Shown piece by piece: positions 18,577 to 26,738 of a stretch of 26,738 nt of DNA. This DNA comes from Intoshia linei (lineage: Eukaryota; Orthonectida; Rhopaluridae). The position numbers and the translations under genes were made by a program. Location of the stretch: positions 1-26,738 of the forward strand of contig LWCA01000463.1 of the NCBI GenBank assembly GCA_001642005.1, written 5' to 3'. The notes beneath the pieces were generated by a model, which ran no database searches, was not told where the DNA came from, and worked only from the letters and a program-made list of their open reading frames with translations. Each line of letters begins with the position of its first letter. Within the stretch, counting starts at the first letter, position 1.

Positions 18577-21500
18577 ATGTATCTATTATTTGTATTTTTT
18601 CTTGTAGTTTTAAATGCGACGCAATGTTGCGCCAATGATGCAATAACCGAACACGAAGAAAATGAACCCGTTTGAAATTATTATTTTTAAAATTGTTTTC
18701 TTATTTAAAATTTATACAATTTTAAGCTTTATCGAAAAATTTAGATTGGAGATATGGATCAAAGATTTTTCAAGATAAATACCCATGTAATCACTGAAAT
18801 GCTTTTGATTGGATTTGTCATTTTCATAATAATTCTGAGAATTAGTTGATTATATTTTTAATTTTGTTATTTCAATTTTTTAGTTTTCCATTCTTTTGAT
18901 GGGTTGGGTTTAGTTCTTCCAGAATCTGCTATTCTTATTATTGTCGGATTAATCAGTGGAACAATATTGTATTATATGGAAAAAATTGATCATTATCATA
19001 TTCAATACGAAATGAGTGCTCGTATTTTCTTTAAATATCTCTTGCCACCTATAATTTTGGAAGCCGGTTTCATGTAATTTGTTTATATTCATTTTTTATT
19101 TAGGTTATTTTATGCCGATTCGTTCCTTTATCAATAACTTGAGGTCCATTTTTCTTTTTTCAGTTATTGGAACTATCTGGAATATTGCTGCGATTGGTGG
19201 GACGCTTATTTTGCTTAAACTTGAAACTGATGTTATTGGAGCTTTTACCTTTGCTACTCTTATTTCTGCTGTTGATCCTATTGCTGTTTTGTCTGTTTTT
19301 GAAGAAATACACGTCAATAAAATTCTCTATATCGTCATTTTTGGTGAAAGTCTTTTTAATGATGCTGTTACAGTGGTATTTATTTTTTTTAATTTTTTGT
19401 GTTTTTTTTGTCTTATTAATTTTCATTTCATCTGTCACTATAATGTAATAAATGTATTTAATTTGCTGTTTTATAATTAATGAAAAAATTTACACAAAGT
19501 AGACTTAGATTTTATGTTAACGTCCGTGTAAAGTTTCTTTTAAGGGATTAATCATAGTGTTTATCATAGTAGAAATTACCACTAACAATTTTACATACAA
19601 TTAAAAATTTCATTTTTAATTATCCCACAATTTAAATTTATCAAAATTATTATTTATTTTACATTTATTTATTTATTTTATTTCAATTATTTTACCAATG
19701 CGCCATATGTTGGCCACCCCTGTTTTAGGGGCTTATTTTTCATTTTCTGGATGGTTTCGGATTTTTTAGGTTCGGCTCGGATTGTACTTTTGTAATGTTT
19801 AGTGGTAAAATTAAAAAATATTAATTTTTAAGGTGAAAAAAATGGAAGATCTTAAATCAGCAGTTTTCAACCTTTTTTTGTTGACGACCCCTTATAAACA
19901 TACATAATTTCAGAAACCCAAAAATTTTTTATTCCAAACATTATATCAATTTACATAATTAAACAAAATATTTACAAAATTTTCAAATTCTCTCTAACTC
20001 CCGATTGAAAAACACTGGCTTAAAGGTTAATACTGTTTTTGAGATTGAAAAAAATTTGACAATTAGCAAAATTTGTAAATAATAAAATGAAATTTCTGAA
20101 ACTATGAAATAAGAAAATTATGAAATGGTCTCATCCTATTGTCAATATAGCAGAGATATGGTTAATAGTAACTTTTGTTTGTCTACAAATATACCAATAC
20201 TGTATTTTTAATAATGTATATCAAATTTTTATGGATTATGCATCTTTTAAAGAAAATTTTTTTGTCTATTTTATTTTTGGGTTATCGAGCGTAGAAATTT
20301 CGGATCTCGTCTAAGCAAACCAATTAAATGGTATATAAATTATTATAAAATTATCAGCATCATTATGAATACTTAATAATAAACTGTATTACATATTACT
20401 ATACAAATGTATATTAATTAAATGTATTATATGTAATACATTAATTATCCTATAAAAATGGCAATTTAAAAATTGATTTGACAAAATGAAATAATCTGAC
20501 AATAAAAATAAAAATTTTTTTTTAAAATCATCAATTCATATATGAAATGTTTGTGATTGGATATGTGTAAAGCTTACAGTTTCTTGTGCAATGCAATAAA
20601 AAATTAGTGTTGGAATTCAGGTTATTGTGAAAAATAGACTTGTAAATGTATCATAAAGTAACTTTTACAAATTATAATAATTAAAAAATGAAATCTTATT
20701 TCAGAAAAGTTTTAGTAACAAATAGGGGTGTCGTGTGAATCACACGGTGTGATGAACAGAAATGGTTAAATACAGAAAACGGCTAAATATGCATGATGGA
20801 ATATGTAATTAATGATATTTATTATTATGGAATAAAATAATTCATTTCTTTAATATCTGTGGTAGTACATTTCATTATTATTACAGTTTATTCCCTATAA
20901 GAATATAATAACAATGCTCACGATGATAATAACTCTATAATTATATCCTAGCTCTCTTTAAATAACCGGCGTATCTGCTATCCGAAACATGTTTAAATTC
21001 AAGATTTAACGGTTATTAAACATTGATATTCTAAATAACATCATTTAAAATTATTACCGATTAGTGGTTCTAAGATTAATTTAAATTGAATATATCTTAT
21101 GGTTCAATTATTATAATTTTATATTTTAATTTCAATATATTTTAATCTATAATGGTTGAAATTTACGTTTAGAATAAAATAAAATTTAGGTTTCATATAA
21201 TATGCTGGTGACATGGGTAGAACATAGTGCGGATCTCACATATATTCATTATATATGGGGTATTGGTTTCTTCTTTATTGGAAGTATTTTTGGAATAATT
21301 GTTGGAATTGTGATCGGATTGATTGCTGCGTTCATAACCAAATTTACTGGAGTAATATCGATATTGGAAGGAGTCATTGTTTTACTTTTCCCTTATTCTG
21401 CCTATATTTTAGCCGAATTTTGTGGATTTTCAAGTATTTTGGCGTATGTTTTTATTTGTTGTGTATTTAGTTAATTATAATTGTCTAGAACAGGGTTTTC

Positions 21501-24500
21501 AACTTTTAAAATAATTATTATATTATCCGTGATTTTTATAGTCAATCCTTGGATAACATTGCCTACCTCGTTAAACCCTGATCTAGAATGTTGATAATAT
21601 GAGTATATTTGTTGTTATTTATAGATGTGTTTTTTGTGCAATGACAATGAAACCTTATGTTGAATGCAATTTATCTAATGAAAGCATCATGTCTTTGAGA
21701 GTATTTATTCGAATGATTTCTTCAATGAGTGAATCCATTATTTTTGTATATATCGGTTTGTCCACCATCAATCCAAAACTTCATGAATTTGATTGGACAT
21801 TTATAATTATCAGCTTGGTGGCTTGCATATTTTTTAGAATTATAGGTAATAATTAAAATTGTAAAATTGTAAAATTTTATGTCTGATTAATGTGATTTCG
21901 ATTGAGCTGGAAAATGTATTATAATGATAGAGAAAAACGATAGTAGCTAGAGTTATAACAATAAAATTATAGTAATAGTTGTGTAGATCAACCATATGTG
22001 ACCACAGGCAGAGACATTTTAAGGCAATATGGGCTGTAGCCCAGTGTCACTCATTAAAAAAGGCCCCAAATTAATAAAATACTTTACATTTAAATCTTAA
22101 AAATAGGCCCCCAATTATTAAAAAATACTTCATTTATATCTTAAGAAACAGTTTATAAGTTTTGAAGTGTGGGAATTCAAATAGCTAGAAAGAAAATTGT
22201 TTAAAGAATCAAAGTTGTGGTAATTATTCAATTTAAAATATATTCTACAATGTTCATCATATAATATTGACATAAAAACTGTTTCACATGATAATATTAA
22301 ACATTAAAAATTTTCATTAACCTTAAGTAAATATTCAAAAAAGAAAGTATATAAGTTGTAAAGTAGTAATAAAAGTTACTAGAAACCTACATAATATCTT
22401 TTAATGCTTTTATTAATACTCTATGAAATAAGACTCTAAGTCTCCAACACACAGTATGCCCTGTTTTCTAAAAAGGGACCCTAAAATTTTTTATCGCTTC
22501 GCTCAAAACTTTTCAAAACTTTAAAAGGCATCCGGCCCTTTGCTTAGCCCTGAGCAACGAAGTGGCTTAAGACGGCTCTGACCACAAACAGATCAGATCC
22601 TACCTTAACCGAACCCTCTTCAGAGGTTTTTGACTAAATTTTTGACTCATTTTTCAATATTTTAATAAAAGTCGTTTAGATATGTTTTTTAGATACGATG
22701 TAAAAAATTTTAATATTTTTTAAATTGTAGTTCGCCTAATTTTGATAACCGCTATATTTATATTTCCCATTAAATTTTTTATATTTAAGTCAAAATTTAA
22801 GTAGCTCCCTACTACATCATTATCAATAAAGAAGCGATGATATATTCGGATGCTATTTACTATAAAATAATGTGCAATTATAAAAAATTTTTAAAATTGT
22901 ACTGTTAATTTATAATTTTACTACCTATCAATAATAATTTATTTATTATTAAATTTGACACATTACAAATGTTTTTTAATTTAGGAGTCATTATTCTATC
23001 ATCATTTGACAATATTTGGCGAGTAAAAAAATTCAATTTTGGAGATCAGTTCATTATGTGCTTTGGTGGTCTGCGTGGAGGTAATTTACAATTAATTTGT
23101 TTTATCTATATTTTAGCTATTGCTTTTGCTTTGGTAAAAATAATGAATGACAAATATTTTCCCCATAAACATGTCTATTTTACAGCCACCGTCATCATTA
23201 TCTTAATAACCATTTTTATTATGGTAATTTTATGTAGTATACGATATATTACTGGTTTTTGAGTAACGGATATTTTAAATTTTTTAATTGATGACAACAT
23301 GTTGTAAAATGTATAATATTCCTTTGTGATTCTTAAAATGGATCAGTCTAATTTTTGGGGTCACATGTAATTTACTAAAACATTACTTATTTTATTTACA
23401 AAATTGTAATGTAAAATTCACAATATAACTAAACGTTTGATTCTAAACTAAGTATTATAATCAACAAATTCATCATAATTATACATGCTAATTATTATTT
23501 ATTATAATATATCCATTTATATTCACTTTAATTAATTTAACGAAATGTGTTATTAATTATATTCTTATTTACGTAGGGTACAACCATACGACCTTTGGTG
23601 AATAAACTTGGCGTTCAAAAGCAAATGCCTTCTAAATACCATTTAACCAACAAATCAATTAATTGGGTTAAAAATTTTATTAATTTTACATTGTATGTAC
23701 ATACTATAATACTGAATATTTATTATTATTAGTACGGAGATGGATTCATTAGAGTTGTTTAAAAGAATTTTAATTTTATGTAAATTTAAATTATGCCTTA
23801 TGAATAAATTTAACTCTAACAATGATTTGCTTGATGACAATTAACAATTATTAATAATTAACACTTTATGTGACACTTTATAAGATTAAAATTTTAATAA
23901 TTTAATAAAATTAAACAATAAATAATCATCCTAATAAATACGTATACCGTAAAATAATTTACAATTAAGACATTGGACAATACCATGCTAGCCATGGAAG
24001 GCATCCTTGGCACATCTGGATTACACGGCGTCAGACAAAAGTAAATCAAGAATAATTAAATACACCATATAAATCAGCCATGTTAATGTAACATAAATTA
24101 ATAATTATGAAAAGGGTTAAGAATATTTCTTCAACGAGGTAGCTTCCAAAATTTCATATTAACGCATTAAACACATTTAAATTGAATGTTAATTAAAATT
24201 TAATGAACATTCAACTTTTTTTTGTTGTAATACATAGTACATATATTTGTTATAAAATAATAATTACTGTAATACAATACAATGTAGTGTATTATATAAT
24301 AATAATTCAGTTAAAAATAATCATCAAATTGATGTGAAATCATATATAAATTCTAAATTGGTTTAAAATTTAAAGTCTCAAGTTTAGACTTCAACAGTTT
24401 AACATGGCCATTTATTCATGGAGTTGAAAATTAAATATAAATTAACCTGTGAATTTAGATTTCGAAGTTTTAATACTAATTATATGAGCAGAATATTGAT

Positions 24501-24606
24501 TAGAAATAATCGAATTACTTCACCTTTAATGAAAACCCTAAGACACGTTGAAAACATCAATTCTCAAATTGTTTGCGAAAGTGCCTTAACTTTGAGCAAG
24601 TTTTAA
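18577..24606 (+). CDS. SLC9A (NHE) Na+/H+ exchanger, plasma-membrane type, 11 exons, short tail
   Basis: Exons: 18577-18669, 18745-18844, 18884-19066, 19104-19375, 21190-21443, 21625-21845, 22985-23080, 23117-23223, 23577-23666, 23970-24040, 24459-24606. They total 1635 nt (544 residues) and every phase closes. The protein swaps extracellular Na+ for cytosolic H+ across the membrane. Residues 1-19 form a hydrophobic signal sequence. About eleven membrane segments follow, with VLPES, LLPPIILEAGYFMP, SAVDP (D183), VFEEIHVN, FGESLFNDAVTVV (E207, N211, D212), AYILAEF (E292), MKPYVE, SSMSESIIF (E337) and GGLRGAIAFAL (R405). The ND motif marks an electroneutral exchanger, and FEEIHVN and MKPYVE favour the SLC9A1-5 group over NHE8 or NHE6/7/9. 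TIRPLV leads to a cytoplasmic part with LDNTMLAMEGILG and FRSFNTNYMSRILIR, matching the membrane-proximal lipid/CHP-binding region. It then stops: the long regulatory tail of the family is absent. Exon 1 and its GTTTGA donor are the least certain. Confidence 0.92.
18845..18883 (+). other. 39-nt intron 2 of the exchanger
   Basis: Donor GTTGAT, acceptor TTTTTTAG. Splicing joins LRI to IFHSF ahead of the conserved VLPES. Reading through meets TGA at once. The donor lacks A at +3 and G at +5. Confidence 0.78.
19067..19103 (+). other. 37-nt intron 3 of the exchanger
   Basis: Donor GTTTCA after GAAGCCG, acceptor TTTATTTAG. A better-looking donor GTAATT lies 7 nt downstream, but only GTTTCA rebuilds the conserved LEAGYFMP. 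This is therefore strong protein evidence for a weak-looking 5' splice site. Confidence 0.85.
19376..21189 (+). other. Exchanger intron 4 (1814 nt)
   Basis: Donor GTATTT after NDAVTV, acceptor AATTTAG before VSYNML. It holds the hAT-type MITE at 19858-20017 and a CGTGTG/CACACG hairpin at 20732-20746. TTGGCCACCCCTG near 19711-19723 resembles another hAT end but has no partner. No gene is seen; open frames here lack motifs. Confidence 0.85.
19858..20017. mobile_element. hAT-type MITE in exchanger intron 4
   Basis: The left end is CAGCAGTTTTCAACC. The right end, reverse-complemented, is CAGTGTTTTTCAAT. The flanking 8-mers TCTTAAAT (19850-19857) and GCTTAAAG (20018-20025) agree at 6 of 8 positions, as for an old hAT target-site duplication. 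The 160-bp interior has no coding capacity. Confidence 0.65.
21444..21624 (+). other. Exchanger intron 5 (181 nt)
   Basis: Donor GTATGT (the only donor in the window with G at +5), acceptor TTTATAG. Half of its length is the hAT-type MITE at 21491-21580, so the pre-insertion intron would have been about 83 nt. Confidence 0.88.
21491..21580. mobile_element. 90-bp hAT-type MITE in exchanger intron 5
   Basis: The ends are CAGGGTTTTCAAC and, reverse-complemented from the right, CAGGGTTTAAC. The flanks GTCTAGAA (21483-21490) and ATCTAGAA (21581-21588) match at 7 of 8 bases, giving an 8-bp target-site duplication. Confidence 0.75.
21846..22984 (+). other. Exchanger intron 6 (1139 nt)
   Basis: Donor GTAATA, acceptor AATTTAG. 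Half of it is the 572-bp element at 22009-22580. The rest is AT-rich with no recognised feature. Confidence 0.88.
22009..22580. mobile_element. 572-bp non-autonomous hAT-type element in exchanger intron 6
   Basis: The left end CAGAGACATTTTAAGGC pairs with the reverse complement of the right end, CAGAGCCGTCTTAAGCC. The flanking 8-mers ACCACAGG (22001-22008) and ACCACAAA (22581-22588) agree at 6 of 8. AGGCCCCAAATTAATAAAAT-type blocks recur internally about 60 bp apart. No transposase frame is present. Confidence 0.7.
23081..23116 (+). other. 36-nt stop-free intron 7 of the exchanger
   Basis: Donor GTAATT, acceptor ATTTTAG. Splicing rebuilds GGLRGAIAFAL exactly. The intron is a multiple of three without a stop, so retention would insert 12 mainly hydrophobic residues (GNLQLICFIYIL) right after the GGLRG motif. 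Confidence 0.9.
23224..23576 (+). other. Exchanger intron 8 (353 nt)
   Basis: Donor GTAATT after TIFIM, acceptor ACGTAG before GTTIRPLV. No element or gene is seen inside. Confidence 0.85.
23667..23969 (+). other. Exchanger intron 9 (303 nt)
   Basis: Donor GTTAAA, acceptor ATTAAG (the only acceptor here without T before AG). The alternative donor GTATGT at 23693 gives the wrong phase for the next exon. The chosen pair aligns NKSINW|TLDNTMLAMEGI with the family without a gap. Confidence 0.75.
24041..24458 (+). other. Exchanger intron 10 (418 nt)
   Basis: Donor GTAAAT after VRQK, acceptor GAATTTAG before FRSFN. Joining them reproduces the WRDK-F-KKF-like block of NHE proteins. No element is seen inside. 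Confidence 0.8.
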
Positions 24607-25162
24607 TTTACATTACAATTTTATATACTTTTTTTAGAATTATTGTAGACGTCGATCGATTTACCAATGATGATAATGTAATTTTAATATACTTTTGTAT
24701 TAATGAATAAGACATGTACGTTAGGGCTCCCATTTTTAAATTTTGAGCATTTGATGCCCAATTAGAACTGAATGTGTGTATTTTTAAAATCCAAAAAATT
24801 ATTTCGCAATCAATAACATTTAATCCTATCTATTCAAGGTGCGTTTGTCATTTGAAATATATCAATAAAGATACTATGAAAAAATTAATACTCAATTGAT
24901 TCGAGAGGAATAGTATATATTAAGACGTATCCATCGTTATGGATAATTAACCCTACGTCAATAATGATTTTAAAATATTTTTATTGTGAACTATTGTTAA
25001 AAATACATAAACAAACAGATTTAGAACTAATTGTTCTTGATTTTTAGATGCGTGACACCCTAGTGTACGTAATATATTTCATTGTTTTATAATAATTTAC
25101 AATATAATGTTTACAATATACATGTATATTTATAATATATATGTATTTGTAATACTTGTTAT

Positions 25163-25764
25163 CAGGGATTGGAAATAATTGATTGCAATCAATTATTTTG
25201 TCTAAATCAGTTAATTGTTTGCTAAATATTAATTTTTTAATTAATTAAATTTTTTTATGTAGTTGAAAAATTACAATATTAAAGTTCAAGTTGACACTGT
25301 CAACACTCGTTGTAGCGTATCACAGTCCCACCATGTTTTATTTATTTCCAGAAACAATTTTATTTCCAAATTCGAAGAAAGAAATAAAATAGATATGAAA
25401 ATATTTTCTAAATACTATTTTGCAAATAAAATATAATGCAACTAAAATAGTTTGACACTGTATAATAAAATATTAACAACTTTTCATTATTCTATGCAAT
25501 TTTAGAAAAATAGAAACGCGTTTGTCATCAGAAAAATGATGTATTTAACCTACTAGCTGGACTTTTATGTACTTCGAACAAATAGCATCCTAGTATTTAT
25601 TATAACCATATAAAAGTTTTTTAAAAATGATTATGATATTGTTATTAATCTTCAATTAATTGAAATTTTTTATTTTTTATGAAGCAATTAATTGGAAAAT
25701 ATTTTTTCATTTTTCAATTAATTCAAAAAATTAAATTGGTGCAATCAATTAATTCCAATCCCTG
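25163..25764. mobile_element. 602-bp non-autonomous hAT-type element
   Basis: The left end CAGGGATTGGAAATAATTGA and the reverse complement of the right end CAGGGATTGGAATTAATTGA differ at one of 20 positions. The similarity continues through TTGCA. The flanks CTTGTTAT (25155-25162) and TTTGTTAG (25765-25772) match at 6 of 8. No transposase-like reading frame was found inside. Confidence 0.78.
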
Positions 25765-26151
25765 TTTGTTAGTATTATAATTATAAACATGATATGATTA
25801 ATTTAATATATTATTTAATTTAGGATGATTTGTTTTTCAAAAAAGGTAAAAATTTTAGAAATTATATCTGTAGAATTTGATGATTTAGTATATTAATTTA
25901 ATATGGTGAATCAACTATTAATTGATTTATCGAGATCAGGCAGTTAAATTTTTTTAATTTTTAAAACCTCAATTCTTTCATAAGGATTTATTAAATCATG
26001 GCTGTTGAGAGGGTATAGGTCACAGATCACAAGGGTCTAATATTCTAAATACAGTCTAAGTCCTATTTAACGAATTTCAAAATTTTGACAAACCAAAAAT
26101 TCCGTTAACTAAAATTTTACTCTTAAAATATGTTTTCTTACTTTATAATAA

Positions 26152-26379
26152 ATTATACGACGCATATCAATACTAGATGACATTTTTTATTCAGTGGAAG
26201 CTTGGAATAGAGTTAGTGTCACAATAATAACGAATTGCTTTAGGAATACCAAACTTTTTCCTATAAACCGTTCAAATGATCTATCTGACGATATTACTAT
26301 TGAAGAAACTATTTTGAAGGAAAAATTAGTTCAATTAAAATCTTACAATTTTATGACGTTTTGGAATTATCTGAATTAA
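26152..26379 (+). pseudogene. Fragment of a pogo/Tigger-type (DDE_1, CENP-B-like) transposase C-terminus
   Basis: The frame reads RRISILDDIFYSVEAWNRVS and then TIITNCFRNT, matching the block KISILDA..F..EAWN.V...TI.NCFR.AGF near the end of Tigger/pogo transposases and their jerky-like relatives. It is followed by an acidic stretch and FMTFWNYLN before a stop. The frame is closed upstream by TAA, and no helix-turn-helix, CENP-B DNA-binding domain or DDE triad is found in the window. Downstream (26380-26570) short acidic open pieces continue with stops, consistent with decay. It is too short to be functional. Confidence 0.65.
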
Positions 26380-26738
26380 AAATAAAAGAGCAGAATAATT
26401 ATAATTGTAAAGAATTAGAAAAGTTAACAGTAGAATAAATCAAAGAAGAGCCTAAGAAAGATAATATAGTATGTGAAGATATAACATATCCAGAGTTATT
26501 AGAATATCTAAGTTTAATTGAAAAAATAAGTCATGACCTCAAGGATCTCTTCATCGGCTCTAATTGATATTTATACCCTTGAAAAAAAATGTCACAAGAT
26601 TATCTCAAATAAAAAAACCAAACCAAAATATTCCAATATTTTCAAAAATATTATAAATTTATCAATAAAAAATATTAAATGTATATAATTTTTTAAATTT
26701 CAGTAACTAGAATTAACATTTTATAAATTTTATTTTAT

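Larger units (their letters stand above)
24607..26738. other. Intergenic region right of the exchanger
   Basis: Contains a ~600-bp hAT-type element and a pogo/Tigger remnant, listed separately, plus an R3-like GTGACACCCTAG end near 25050. An AATAAA at 24864-24869 is a distant candidate poly(A) signal for the exchanger. No intact gene is seen to the window edge. Confidence 0.55.

Noticed and set aside
19105-19448. Minus-strand frames of 70 and 92 codons, and a second plus-strand frame of 93 codons.
   Set aside because: All lie over exchanger exon 4, whose plus frame encodes SAVDP and FGESLFND; they are shadows.
20120-20314. 64-codon frame inside exchanger intron 4, considered as an extra exon.
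   Set aside because: Exon 4 joins exon 5 (NDAVTV|VSYNM) without a gap against the family, leaving no room for an insert.
21255-21470. Second plus-strand frame over exchanger exon 5.
   Set aside because: Out of frame with the conserved NHE sequence; a shadow.
23693-23840. Alternative donor GTATGT (23693) with acceptor at 23732, opening a 35-codon C-terminus for the exchanger.
   Set aside because: It gives no family resemblance, whereas GTTAAA (23667) joined to 23970 restores LDNTMLAMEGILG and then FRSFN; it could still be a minor isoform.
1-26738. CRISPR array, bacterial operon, tRNA or rRNA genes.
   Set aside because: No regularly spaced identical repeats, no ribosome-binding-site/operon structure and no cloverleaf or rRNA-like sequence; the genes are spliced and eukaryotic.

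Overview
This is AT-rich eukaryotic nuclear DNA carrying five spliced protein-coding genes set among degraded DNA transposons and other repeats. Gene content (a forkhead factor, RPA43, DEF8, APC10, an SLC9-type Na+/H+ exchanger) and many small hAT- and piggyBac-type elements point to a metazoan, most likely an arthropod. Five introns are only 35-39 nt and their 5' splice sites are unusually degenerate. Very short introns are known from compact insect genomes such as Strepsiptera, but that placement is an inference. All homology calls rest on recognising motifs by eye and on exon phases that close; no alignment was run.

Layout. 1-3920: non-coding, repeat-rich. 3921-5232 (-): FoxN2/3-like forkhead gene, 3 exons. 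5233-8073: intergenic, with a tiny hAT MITE and two interspersed repeat families. 8074-9548 (+): RNA polymerase I subunit RPA43, 3 exons. 9599-12488 (-): DEF8 homologue, 3 exons, convergent with RPA43 and only 50 bp from it. 12631-17179 (+): APC10/DOC1, 3 exons, head-to-head with DEF8 across 142 bp. 17180-18576: intergenic. 18577-24606 (+): SLC9 Na+/H+ exchanger, 11 exons, with a short cytoplasmic tail. 24607-26738: non-coding, with a ~600 bp hAT-type element and a pogo/Tigger transposase remnant.

The genes belong to unrelated housekeeping pathways: ribosomal RNA transcription, late-endosome/lysosome trafficking, ubiquitin-dependent cell-cycle control and pH homeostasis, plus one transcription factor. 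There is no operon or dedicated multi-gene system. What is unusual lies in the gene architecture: ultra-short introns, near absence of G at donor position +5, T before AG at almost every acceptor, one 36-nt intron that is a multiple of three and stop-free, overlapping gene ends, a shared promoter interval, and intron growth by small transposons. I did not find a convincing new biological system and say so.
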